From the NCBI GenBank assembly GCA_033763635.1, contig JANRKG010000015.1, forward strand, positions 1 to 13,126: a stretch of 13,126 nucleotides of DNA, read 5' to 3'. The translations under genes were made by a program, and so were the position numbers. Below are positions 7,133 to 12,740 of this stretch, in pieces. The notes under the pieces are model-generated. The model had not been told where the DNA came from. It did not search any database and saw nothing but the letters and a program-made list of their open reading frames with translations. Source of the DNA: JANRKG01 sp033763635. GTDB taxonomy: Bacteria > Cyanobacteriota > Cyanobacteriia > GCF-001939115. How positions within the stretch are numbered: the first letter of the stretch is position 1; every line of letters starts with the position of its first letter.

Positions 7133-7187
7133 AGGGTTTGGTCTGAGTACATAATTGCAAGCCCCCTCCTCTATAAATACTGACACC
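7133..7187 (+). promoter_or_regulatory. Putative nifP operon promoter with nif box 4
   Basis: AGGGTTTGGT (7133-7142) is directly followed by CTGAGTACA (7143-7151). After 22 nt comes TAAATACT (7174-7181), overlapping a good -10, TATAAA (7172-7177), and then ACACC (7183-7187). No standard -35 is present: the -35 position (7149-7154) is overlapped by the box, as in activator-dependent promoters. The predicted start is near 7185, giving nifP a leader of about 190 nt. The match in sequence and spacing to the promoter-like region on the nifB side is the main support. Confidence 0.65.
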
Positions 7188-7373
7188 CCAATCAGGAAAT
7201 ACCAGCCCCCTTTCCCAAAAGATCTTTTATCAGATGACTGAGCAAGGGCTTGGGGGCGATGAGTGCAATCCAATTACTCTAATAAATCCGAATTCCACTG
7301 GTTCTGCAACATTGCTTAAAGAGCACCTGATATAAGCAAAACAACCCACCTGTTCCTCCCCCTTCGAGTCGCA

Positions 7374-8177
7374 ATGTTTCAACCTTGCCCTCCCCTCCCC
7401 CACTCCGATACGGCTGCCGCTTCTAAGCTGATGGTTCCGCCCTGCCGTTGCCGCTCCACCGAACCCCGATTAGAAACGCCCATCTCCCAGAACAGCCCTT
7501 CCCGCTGGCAACACTGGGTCGATCGCCTCCAAACCATTCCCATCGTGACGGACTTCCAAATCATCTTTGAGCGCGACCCTGCTGCCCATAACTGGCTAGA
7601 AGTGCTTTGCTGTTACCCTGGCTTCCATGCCCTTACCTGCCATCGCTTCGCCCACTGGCTCCGGGGGTTGGGAGTTCCTTTCTTTCCTCGATTCATTTCC
7701 CACCTGGCGCGCTTCTTAACAGGGGTGGAAATCCATCCGGGTGCCCAGATTGGCAGGGGTGTGTTTATTGACCACGGGATGGGGGTGGTCATTGGGGAAA
7801 CGGCGATCGTCGGGAACTACTGTTTGATTTACCAGGGCGTAACCCTGGGGGGCACCGGAAAGGAAACAGGCAAGCGCCATCCTACCCTCGGTCAGCAGGT
7901 TGTGGTCGGAGCGGGAGCAAAGATCCTGGGAAATATTCAGATTGGCGATCGGGCCAGAATTGGAGCGGGGTCCATTGTGTTGCGTCATGTCCCCTCAGGT
8001 TGCACCGCAGTTGGCGTGCCCGGACGCAACATCTGCCGCAATCGGGATGAGAATTGCCCCCTCGACCATGACAAATTACCCGATGCAGAAGCCTCTGTGA
8101 TCCGCATGCTGGTCGATCGCATTGAACAATTAGAACGCAAAATAGCAACCCTACAAGCCCCCCTGGAGCAACGATAA
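7374..8177 (+). CDS. nifP: Nif-associated serine O-acetyltransferase NifP (CysE family)
   Basis: The enzyme transfers acetyl from acetyl-CoA to serine to make O-acetylserine, the first step of cysteine synthesis. In a nif cluster it is thought to boost cysteine for NifS. The 267-aa protein has the SAT N-terminal segment (DFQIIFERDPAAHNWLEV, about 60-77). From about residue 118 it has the left-handed hexapeptide-repeat domain (IHPGAQIGRGVFIDHG...GNIQIGDRARIGAG). The catalytic Asp133-His134 pair (IDHGMG) and His169 (KRHP) are present. The first 50 residues are Pro/Ser/Cys-rich and not typical of the family, and no clear ribosome binding site precedes ATG 7374. The true start may be internal, for example Met20 at 7431. 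It is the first gene of the plus-strand operon. Confidence 0.93.
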   Translation: MFQPCPPLPHSDTAAASKLMVPPCRCRSTEPRLETPISQNSPSRWQHWVDRLQTIPIVTDFQIIFERDPAAHNWLEVLCCYPGFHALTCHRFAHWLRGLGVPFFPRFISHLARFLTGVEIHPGAQIGRGVFIDHGMGVVIGETAIVGNYCLIYQGVTLGGTGKETGKRHPTLGQQVVVGAGAKILGNIQIGDRARIGAGSIVLRHVPSGCTAVGVPGRNICRNRDENCPLDHDKLPDAEASVIRMLVDRIEQLERKIATLQAPLEQR

Positions 8178-8458
8178 TGTCGAGTTCTCAGCCCATCCCC
8201 CCTTCCAGTCATGCCACCCCTGGGCAATGTGTGGCCGTTCCCCTCTGTGACCGCTGGCGTGTTTACCATCGGTTACAGGAATTAACAATTCCCTGCGCCT
8301 GTCTTTCGGATGGATCGCTCCGAGTTGAAGTAAATCATGGCATCGCCCTAATCCTTGTCTGGAGTGCCCTTCAGCAGTTTACTTCTACACGGCAAGAGTT
8401 GGTTGATTGGTTAGATCGCTGCTGGTCTACCACAGTTATTTGTAAAACCAATCACTAA
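8177..8458 (+). CDS. Conserved-looking hypothetical protein coupled to nifP (93 aa)
   Basis: I do not recognise a named family for this 93-aa soluble protein. Its start ATG 8177-8179 shares one base with the nifP stop (TAATG), so translation is probably coupled to nifP. The N-terminal 25 residues are Ser/Pro-rich. The rest (from VPLCDRWRVYHRLQEL) looks like a compact fold with the segment CACLSDGSLRVEV and a C-terminal helix (QELVDWLDRCWS). Four cysteines occur (18, 24 and the later CAC and CWS regions are near this count) without a metal-binding spacing I recognise. No membrane segment or signal peptide is seen. Short ORFs at this place next to nifP occur in other cyanobacterial nif clusters, so a nif-related role is plausible but unproven. 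Confidence 0.75.
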   Translation: MSSSQPIPPSSHATPGQCVAVPLCDRWRVYHRLQELTIPCACLSDGSLRVEVNHGIALILVWSALQQFTSTRQELVDWLDRCWSTTVICKTNH

Positions 8459-8523
8459 TCAACTCAGGAATTTCTCTAATACTAAACACGATTCCCAACT
8501 TACACTCAGGAGCTTACCTCAAG

Positions 8524-9075
8524 ATGACTTTTACTCAGGCGATCGTGCAAGACTTTGGACAAGTGCGGGACAACCCAATCGGATTCGGACAGGAAATTAC
8601 AGTTCCCGTCTGCGAAGGTCTAAATCTTGCCTACGCAAGTTTTCAGGCTCTCTATTTGCAATATCAAAAACATCACTTTGTCGTGGAAGGGTCAGAGTTC
8701 TATTCCCTGCATGAGTTCTTCCAAACCAGTTATGACGCTGTTAAAGGTCATGCCCATGATCTGGCAGAACGGCTCAATGGCCTGGGAGGTGTCCCCGCTG
8801 GCACCTTTGCCCGGTTGGCGGAACTGTGCTGTTTTACGCCCGAACCCGATGGTATCTTTGTGAGCCGTCAAATGGTGGAACACGACCTGGAAGCGGAGCA
8901 AGCGATTATCAAGCTCCTCCGCAGTCAGGCAGGGCAGGCGGAAAGCGTAGGCGATCGGGCCACCCGCTATCTCTATGAAACCATCCTGCTTGAAACGGAA
9001 GACCGGGCATTCCACCTCTCCCACTTCCTCGCCAGTGACAGCCTGACCCTGGCCTTTGTGCAAGCAAAAGGATAA
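8524..9075 (+). CDS. dps: Dps-family ferritin-like protein with His-substituted ferroxidase site
   Basis: This 183-aa protein belongs to the Dps family of dodecameric iron-storage and DNA-protection ferritins. It has the Dps signature HHFVVEGSEFYSLHEFF (50-66) and HDLAERLNGLGG (78-89). Aligned with E. coli Dps, which happens to share its numbering here, His51, His63 and Glu82 of the ferroxidase centre are kept. Asp67 is Gln67 and Asp78 is His78, and the usual Trp52 is Phe52. This resembles the His-type ferroxidase Dps proteins described in cyanobacteria such as Nostoc Dps4. It follows the preceding gene by 65 nt with AGGAG about 9 nt before the ATG. In this operon it may store iron or consume oxygen and peroxide near nitrogenase, which is inference. 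Confidence 0.9.
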   Translation: MTFTQAIVQDFGQVRDNPIGFGQEITVPVCEGLNLAYASFQALYLQYQKHHFVVEGSEFYSLHEFFQTSYDAVKGHAHDLAERLNGLGGVPAGTFARLAELCCFTPEPDGIFVSRQMVEHDLEAEQAIIKLLRSQAGQAESVGDRATRYLYETILLETEDRAFHLSHFLASDSLTLAFVQAKG

Positions 9076-9199
9076 ATGGTTCGAAGTCCCATCCCTTTCC
9101 CCACAGGAATCACACAATTGGTCTGTATGCTGACACACCATAGTTTGCTGTGATCCGCCTGCGACTCGATTGTCTCCCCTCTACCCAGGAGCAACCGTC

Positions 9200-9445
9200 A
9201 TGCAACCTCTCCACTGTGATACTGAATTATTGAACTTCCTCCAGCAGGAACTAGCCCTTTCCACAGAAGAGATTACCCTCCTGCTGAATCACCGTGAGTC
9301 GGAGTATGCTCCTTTGCCGATGCTGCTCTGGCAATATGGATTGATTTCCCTGGAAAAACTCAATCATCTCTTTGATTGGTTAGAACATCGGGTATCCCAT
9401 AAAGGAAACCAACTGGTGTGTCGGGTGTTGATTGAAGTGTGGTGA
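9200..9445 (+). CDS. DUF2949-like small cyanobacterial protein (81 aa)
   Basis: The 81-aa product (MQPLHCDTELLNFLQQELALS) resembles the cyanobacterial DUF2949 family, in which an N-terminal helix with a 'FLQxEL' pattern is followed by 'LPMLLWQYGLISLEKLNHLFDWLE' (39-62 here). Its function is unknown. It has no cysteine motif and no membrane segment, and is mostly helical with acidic and leucine-rich faces. An ATG at 9170 would extend it by ten residues; I chose ATG 9200 because CAGGAG lies about 9 nt upstream. It lies 124 nt after dps, and a hairpin begins 4 nt after its stop. Family assignment is from memory of the motif and should be confirmed by a Pfam search. Confidence 0.72.
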   Translation: MQPLHCDTELLNFLQQELALSTEEITLLLNHRESEYAPLPMLLWQYGLISLEKLNHLFDWLEHRVSHKGNQLVCRVLIEVW

Positions 9446-9449
9446 GTGT

Positions 9450-9480
9450 GGGGATGGAGGGGGTGGTATCTTCCATCCCC
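9450..9480 (+). terminator. Hairpin after the DUF2949-like gene (attenuator or processing site)
   Basis: GGGGATGGA (9450-9458) and TCCATCCCC (9472-9480) form a perfect 9-bp stem, extendable by one G-T pair, with a loop of about 13 nt. It begins 4 nt after the stop codon and is followed by a pyrimidine-rich stretch (TTCTATTCCC). There is no long T-run, so partial termination or RNA processing within the operon is more likely than full termination. Confidence 0.5.
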
Positions 9481-9561
9481 TTCTATTCCCAGATCTTTTC
9501 CCTTCAAACCCTTTTCTTAAGTTCAATCGTTCAATCATTCTTTCGCAGAAAGGAGGTCAGG

Positions 9562-9744
9562 ATGCTAGGAACCCTTGCAACAGCCATTATTTTGTCCACA
9601 GTCATCGCTGCTGCAAATCGGTTGATGCTGAGTCGGATGTTGGGATTGGGAACAACCTCGAATCAGAGCCGTGCCAAATGTTGGTGGTTACTCTCAGGGA
9701 AACCTTCCCTGAGAAATTCTGCTAAAAGCATGTCTAAGAAGTAG
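9562..9744 (+). CDS. Putative 60-aa single-span membrane protein in the nif operon
   Basis: This short ORF begins MLGTLATAIILSTVIAAANR. ATG 9562 is preceded by AAAGGAGG, one of the best ribosome binding sites in the window, about 6 nt away. Residues 2-23 are strongly hydrophobic and could span the membrane once. The remainder is basic (SRAKCWW, then Lys/Arg/Ser-rich ending KSMSKK), which predicts a cytoplasmic C-terminus by the positive-inside rule. Longer frames overlap the same region (an upstream in-frame ATG at 9439, and another frame at 9432) but lack such a signal. I recognise no family. A 10-bp hairpin lies in its 3' part (9692-9714), so the alternative is that the region works mainly as RNA. 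It sits 55 nt before nifV. Confidence 0.55.
   Translation: MLGTLATAIILSTVIAAANRLMLSRMLGLGTTSNQSRAKCWWLLSGKPSLRNSAKSMSKK
9692..9714 (+). promoter_or_regulatory. Perfect 10-bp hairpin upstream of nifV
   Basis: TCTCAGGGAA (9692-9701) and TTCCCTGAGA (9705-9714) are perfect complements with a 3-nt loop ACC. It lies inside the 3' part of the 60-aa ORF and 85 nt before the nifV start. No T-run follows, so it looks like an RNA processing or stability element rather than a terminator. Confidence 0.55.
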
Positions 9745-9799
9745 GCTTTCCCGGCTGGAATATCAACTGTTCAATCACATCCTCGTCGAGGCTAAGTCT

Positions 9800-10951
9800 A
9801 TGAATCTTTCGACTGCAATGGGCCCCATTCAAATTAACGACACTACCCTGCGCGACGGTGAACAGGCCGCCGGAGTCGCTTTTAATCTGGAAGAGAAGTT
9901 AGCAATTGCTACTTTTCTGGATGCCATTGGAGTGCAGGAGTTGGAAATCGGAATTCCTGTGATGGGACAGGAAGAAGTTCGCTCGATTCGGGCCATCATT
10001 CACGCCGGATTAAAGGCTCAACTATTAGGCTGGAACCGAGCCAACCGCATCGATATCCAGGCTTCGATCGACTGTGGATTGAAACGCATTCACATCTCTG
10101 TACCCGTCTCCGCAATTCAAATTGAGGCGAAGTTTCACGGGCAATGGCGGGTAATGCTCGATCGGTTACGGGATTGCATGGCCTTCGCCCTTGATGAGGG
10201 ATTAGCGGTTTCCATTGGAGGAGAAGATTCTTCCCGCGCCGATGACTCCTTTCTGCTAGATGTCGCTGCCCAGGCCCAAATGTGGGGAGCCTTTCGCTTC
10301 CGTTTCTGTGACACGGTGGGCATTCTTGACCCCCTGATGACCTTCAAAAAGGTGCAAAGTCTGGTCAATCATTTGGTTATTCCCGTAGAAATGCACACCC
10401 ATAATGACTTGGGGTTGGCAACTGCAAATGCCCTGGCGGGCATCCAGGCGGGAGCACGATCGATCAATACCACCGTCAACGGCTTGGGAGAACGGGCCGG
10501 GAATGCAGCCCTGGAAGAGGTTGTCATGGCCCTCAAGCGCATTTATGGCATTCAAACCGGAATTGAGACCAAACGCTTGTTAGAATTGTCGCGCCTGGTG
10601 GCGAAGGCTTCCAACTGTCCAGTGCCACCCTGGAAAGCAGTCGTCGGCGAGAATACCTTTGTTCATGAGTCTGGAATCCATGTTCACGGAGTCTTAAAAA
10701 ACCCTGTCACTTACCAACCCTTCGATCCCGCTGAGGTCGGTTGGCAACATCGTTTTGTGGTTGGGAAACACTCCGGGCGGCACTTACTCAACGATATTCT
10801 TCAGCAGCATGGAGTTCACCTGACTCCAGAAGAAACCCAGTTCTTGCTGCAAGCGGTTCGCGATCGTTCCACCCAGTTCAAACGCAATCTAACCACTGAC
10901 GAACTTCTCAGTCTTGTCCCCCAGGAGGTACACACCCATGCGATCCGATGA
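9800..10951 (+). CDS. nifV: Homocitrate synthase NifV
   Basis: NifV condenses acetyl-CoA with 2-oxoglutarate to homocitrate, the organic ligand of FeMo-co. The protein is 383 aa. It starts with the alpha-isopropylmalate/homocitrate synthase signature INDTTLRDGEQAAGV (12-26, catalytic Arg18, Asp19, Gln22). The metal-binding His199 and His201 are in MHTHNDLGLATANA, followed by GLGERAGNA (228-236) and the second signature region ENTFVHESGIHVHG. The C-terminal LeuA dimer domain of isopropylmalate synthase is absent, as expected for NifV. The start ATG 9800 has GAGG about 8-11 nt upstream; ATG at codon 7 is an alternative. It overlaps nifZ by 14 nt. Confidence 0.96.
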   Translation: MNLSTAMGPIQINDTTLRDGEQAAGVAFNLEEKLAIATFLDAIGVQELEIGIPVMGQEEVRSIRAIIHAGLKAQLLGWNRANRIDIQASIDCGLKRIHISVPVSAIQIEAKFHGQWRVMLDRLRDCMAFALDEGLAVSIGGEDSSRADDSFLLDVAAQAQMWGAFRFRFCDTVGILDPLMTFKKVQSLVNHLVIPVEMHTHNDLGLATANALAGIQAGARSINTTVNGLGERAGNAALEEVVMALKRIYGIQTGIETKRLLELSRLVAKASNCPVPPWKAVVGENTFVHESGIHVHGVLKNPVTYQPFDPAEVGWQHRFVVGKHSGRHLLNDILQQHGVHLTPEETQFLLQAVRDRSTQFKRNLTTDELLSLVPQEVHTHAIR

Positions 10952-11216
10952 AATTGAAATTGATTCTCCGCCCATTTATGACATTGGACACAAAGTACGG
11001 ACTAAAAAGTTAATTCGCAATGATGGTACGTTTCCCGGTCAAGAGATCGGGGCAACGCTAGCAAAAAAAGGTCAAGTTGGTTACGTCGTCAACATTGGCA
11101 CATTTCTTCAGTCTTCCTACATTTATGCCGTTCATTTCATTGAGACGGGATTTGTGGTGGGATGTCGTTGGAGAGAATTGGAATCCGCTGAAACCCCCTG
11201 TGAGGTTAAACAATGA
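10938..11216 (+). CDS. nifZ: NifZ family protein
   Basis: NifZ helps P-cluster assembly in the MoFe protein. The product is 92 aa with the family features YDIGHKVRTKKLIRNDGT (about 15-32), a GQVGYVVNIG strand and a C-terminal VVGCRWRELE. ATG 10938 was chosen over the upstream in-frame ATG 10914 because CAGGAGG lies about 9 nt before it and it gives a normal NifZ N-terminus. It overlaps the end of nifV by 14 nt and nifT by 4 nt, so translation of the three genes is probably coupled. Confidence 0.93.
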   Translation: MRSDEIEIDSPPIYDIGHKVRTKKLIRNDGTFPGQEIGATLAKKGQVGYVVNIGTFLQSSYIYAVHFIETGFVVGCRWRELESAETPCEVKQ

Positions 11217-11416
11217 AAGTGATGTTTCGGTTAAGTGATGCAGGAAAGTTACTGGCCTATGTTGCCAAAAAAGACCTCGAAGAAGAAGTCGTGAGTCAAG
11301 CGGATTCTGGCGACAACAAGGTTTTCACCCTGGCCAATGGATGGGAATTGGAAGTTCCTGGACTGTTCGATTCCCTGCGACTTCCCCAAACGATCGAAGC
11401 TAGGCGGCTCTCATAA
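11213..11416 (+). CDS. nifT: NifT/FixU family protein
   Basis: NifT is a small conserved nif-cluster protein of unknown role. The 67-aa product begins MKVMFRLSDAGKLLAYVAKK and carries the family pattern DLEEEVVSQ, then a FTLANGWELEVPGL strand pair. Its ATG overlaps the nifZ stop (ATGA) and is preceded by GAGG. It is the last gene of the plus-strand nif operon, and a repeat-derived hairpin follows 14 nt after its stop. Confidence 0.93.
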   Translation: MKVMFRLSDAGKLLAYVAKKDLEEEVVSQADSGDNKVFTLANGWELEVPGLFDSLRLPQTIEARRLS

Positions 11417-11430
11417 AGTTTCAAGCGGAA

Positions 11431-11521
11431 ATGGGTGATGGGTGATGGGTAATCGGTAATCGGTTTTCTAGAAAGCCATTGCCCATCCCCCATCACCCAT
11501 CACTCGTCACCCATTACCCAA
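11431..11521 (+). repeat. Heptamer-type tandem repeat hairpin after nifT
   Basis: The 5' arm repeats GGGTGAT/GGTAATC units (11431-11464) and the 3' arm carries inverted versions (11477-11521). GTGATGGGTGATGGG (11435-11449) is an exact complement of 11489-11503. Four more pairs, two of them G-T, extend the stem to 11431/11507. The loop contains a palindrome TTTCTAGAAA. It resembles the short tandemly repeated sequences common in filamentous cyanobacteria. It may end or stabilise the nifVZT transcript. Confidence 0.7.
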
Positions 11522-11534
11522 CCCTTTACCGATC

Positions 11535-12173
11535 ATGAATATCCCTGAACAACAAACCGTTGATCATCCCCTTGATCAACAAACATTATGGCGATTTAAC
11601 TTTGAGGGGCGTTTCCTGGGATTTGCCGATCGGGAGATGGGCAACCGGAAGTATCTGCATATGGACATCTTAGGGGAACAGGTACAGATTAAGTTGCCCA
11701 AGGAATTACGTATCTACGTTGGGTTACATCTCCAACCTGGTGATTGCATCCATGTCGGTGGGGTCGGCAAATTAGATCCCGGAACAGGTCGTTTTAAGTT
11801 AAAGGCCCATCAAATTAATCCCATTCAGGTGTCTGCCCACTGTGCATTACCTTTTACAGTCTCTTCTTCTGAAAGCACGCAAAATAAGCGCCCCAAATCA
11901 AAGATTTTAGTGTGCCAAAAGTCTGCTTGTTTGAAACGAGGTGGCAGAGAATTACTGCACACTCTGGAACAGAATTTAAATGAAAAGAACTTAAAAGAAT
12001 ATGTAGAAATTGAGCGCACAGGATGCTTAAAACAATGTTCCCAAGCGCCTAATGTAATGGTAATGCCAGGAAAGGAAGTTCATGGCAAAGTCAAGCCAGA
12101 ACAAGCGGCAGGCGTATTAGAATGTTTATACCGTCGTCGCAATCGCGCTGAAAATGGAACTCACTGCGGTTGA
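11535..12173 (+). CDS. Two-domain protein with C-terminal thioredoxin-like [2Fe-2S] ferredoxin
   Basis: The 212-aa product has two parts. Residues about 17-105 (FNFEGRFLGFADREMGNRKY, then KLPKELRIYVGLHLQPGD and GGVGKLDPGTGRFKLKAHQI) look like a small beta-barrel, possibly OB-fold-like. Residues about 120-200 are a thioredoxin-like [2Fe-2S] ferredoxin with ligands Cys127 and Cys132 (VCQKSACLKRGG) and Cys164 and Cys168 (TGCLKQC), followed by APNVMVMPG. A Ser/Lys-rich linker joins them. This domain pairing is seen in other cyanobacterial proteins, but I know of no proven function; electron transfer is likely. It lies 118 nt after nifT beyond the repeat hairpin, so nif co-regulation is uncertain. 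No clear ribosome binding site precedes ATG 11535. Confidence 0.85.
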   Translation: MNIPEQQTVDHPLDQQTLWRFNFEGRFLGFADREMGNRKYLHMDILGEQVQIKLPKELRIYVGLHLQPGDCIHVGGVGKLDPGTGRFKLKAHQINPIQVSAHCALPFTVSSSESTQNKRPKSKILVCQKSACLKRGGRELLHTLEQNLNEKNLKEYVEIERTGCLKQCSQAPNVMVMPGKEVHGKVKPEQAAGVLECLYRRRNRAENGTHCG

Positions 12174-12265
12174 TGAAGAGTTTCTAACGGGTCAAAACGA
12201 GACAACTCAAGGACTTTGAGGCATCATAGAGAATCAAGTGTATTGATTCCTACTTTAGCGATCGC

Positions 12266-12415
12266 ATGTCCTTTGCCAACTTCACTAACCCCTACCAAAG
12301 CCCTGCCGATGTTCCAGAGAACTATCGGAAGCACCCCAATTTATCTAAGTTATTCAAGACAAACGGCACTTACGTTCGTCAGCAGAAGATCGGTGAGGAT
12401 CTGAGTGATGGTTGA
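12266..12415 (+). CDS. Doubtful small ORF (49 aa) upstream of mntA
   Basis: ATG 12266 opens a 49-codon frame beginning MSFANFTNPYQSPADVPENY and ending with TGA 12413-12415, overlapping the start of the nucleotidyltransferase gene by 8 nt. The composition looks protein-like (mixed polar, with NPY and basic residues), the frame is open upstream for another 12 codons, and the short overlap with mntA is operon-like. There is no ribosome binding site: the ATG directly follows a HIP1 octamer. It may be a real small gene, the end of a decayed gene, or chance. I do not recognise it. The remaining 12174-12265 shows nothing notable. Confidence 0.3.
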   Translation: MSFANFTNPYQSPADVPENYRKHPNLSKLFKTNGTYVRQQKIGEDLSDG

Positions 12416-12740
12416 GTTAACAAGTTTGGTCGGAGACAGAATCAAAGCTTCTCGTACTCAGATTGCTGAGTTCTGCCAACGCTGGCAAATCACCGAATTT
12501 GCCCTCTTCGGCTCCGTCCTGCGGGATGATTTTCGTCCTGATAGCGATATTGATGTTCTCGTCACCTTTTCACCTGACTCTAGATGGAGTTTGTTTGACT
12601 GGGTAGATATGAAAGACGAACTTGAAGCCTTATTCGAGAGAAGGGTTGATATTGCTGATAAAGAAGGGTTGAAAAATCCCTATCGACGACACGAAATTTT
12701 GCGGACCCGTCAGGTGATCTATGGAAGCAAACAATCGTGA
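12408..12740 (+). CDS. mntA: MntA-type minimal nucleotidyltransferase antitoxin
   Basis: The 110-aa protein is a minimal nucleotidyltransferase. The motif GSVLRDDFRPDSDIDVLV fits GS-x10-D-x-D, with Gly35-Ser36 and metal-binding Asp47 and Asp49; a third Asp is at 81 (RRVDIA). In type VII toxin-antitoxin systems MntA neutralises the HEPN toxin HepT by AMPylating a tyrosine near its active site. ATG 12408 is preceded by GAGG about 10 nt away; GTG 12405 is an alternative adding one residue. It overlaps hepT by 20 nt, the standard arrangement. Confidence 0.9.
   Translation: MVELTSLVGDRIKASRTQIAEFCQRWQITEFALFGSVLRDDFRPDSDIDVLVTFSPDSRWSLFDWVDMKDELEALFERRVDIADKEGLKNPYRRHEILRTRQVIYGSKQS

Larger units (their letters stand above)
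6298..7373. other. nifB-nifP divergent intergenic region (about 1.08 kb, no secure gene)
   Basis: This AT-richer region separates the two divergent nif operons. It contains four CTGAGTACA boxes, one NtcA-type site, a 7-bp inverted repeat near nifP and a palindrome AAAAGATCTTTT (7217-7228). The half nearest nifB is a long leader. An 88-codon frame at 6544-6810 on the plus strand crosses two of the boxes and has no ribosome binding site or recognisable product. Two very short minus-strand frames in the nifB leader are treated as a finding. No tRNA or classical terminator was seen. Confidence 0.8.

Noticed and set aside
9432..9725. 97-codon frame overlapping the putative membrane microprotein
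   Set aside because: It starts inside the DUF2949-like gene without a ribosome binding site, whereas the frame at 9562 has a near-ideal one.
9781..9791. CCTCG-T-CGAGG palindrome over the nifV ribosome binding site
   Set aside because: Only a 4-bp stem can form with a workable loop; too weak to claim translational control.
11431..11521. CRISPR-like array
   Set aside because: Repeats are 7-bp units in direct and inverted form without spacers, which fits short tandem repeats, not CRISPR.
12216..12404. 62-codon frame upstream of mntA
   Set aside because: Overlaps the 12266 frame in another phase, has a less protein-like composition and no ribosome binding site.
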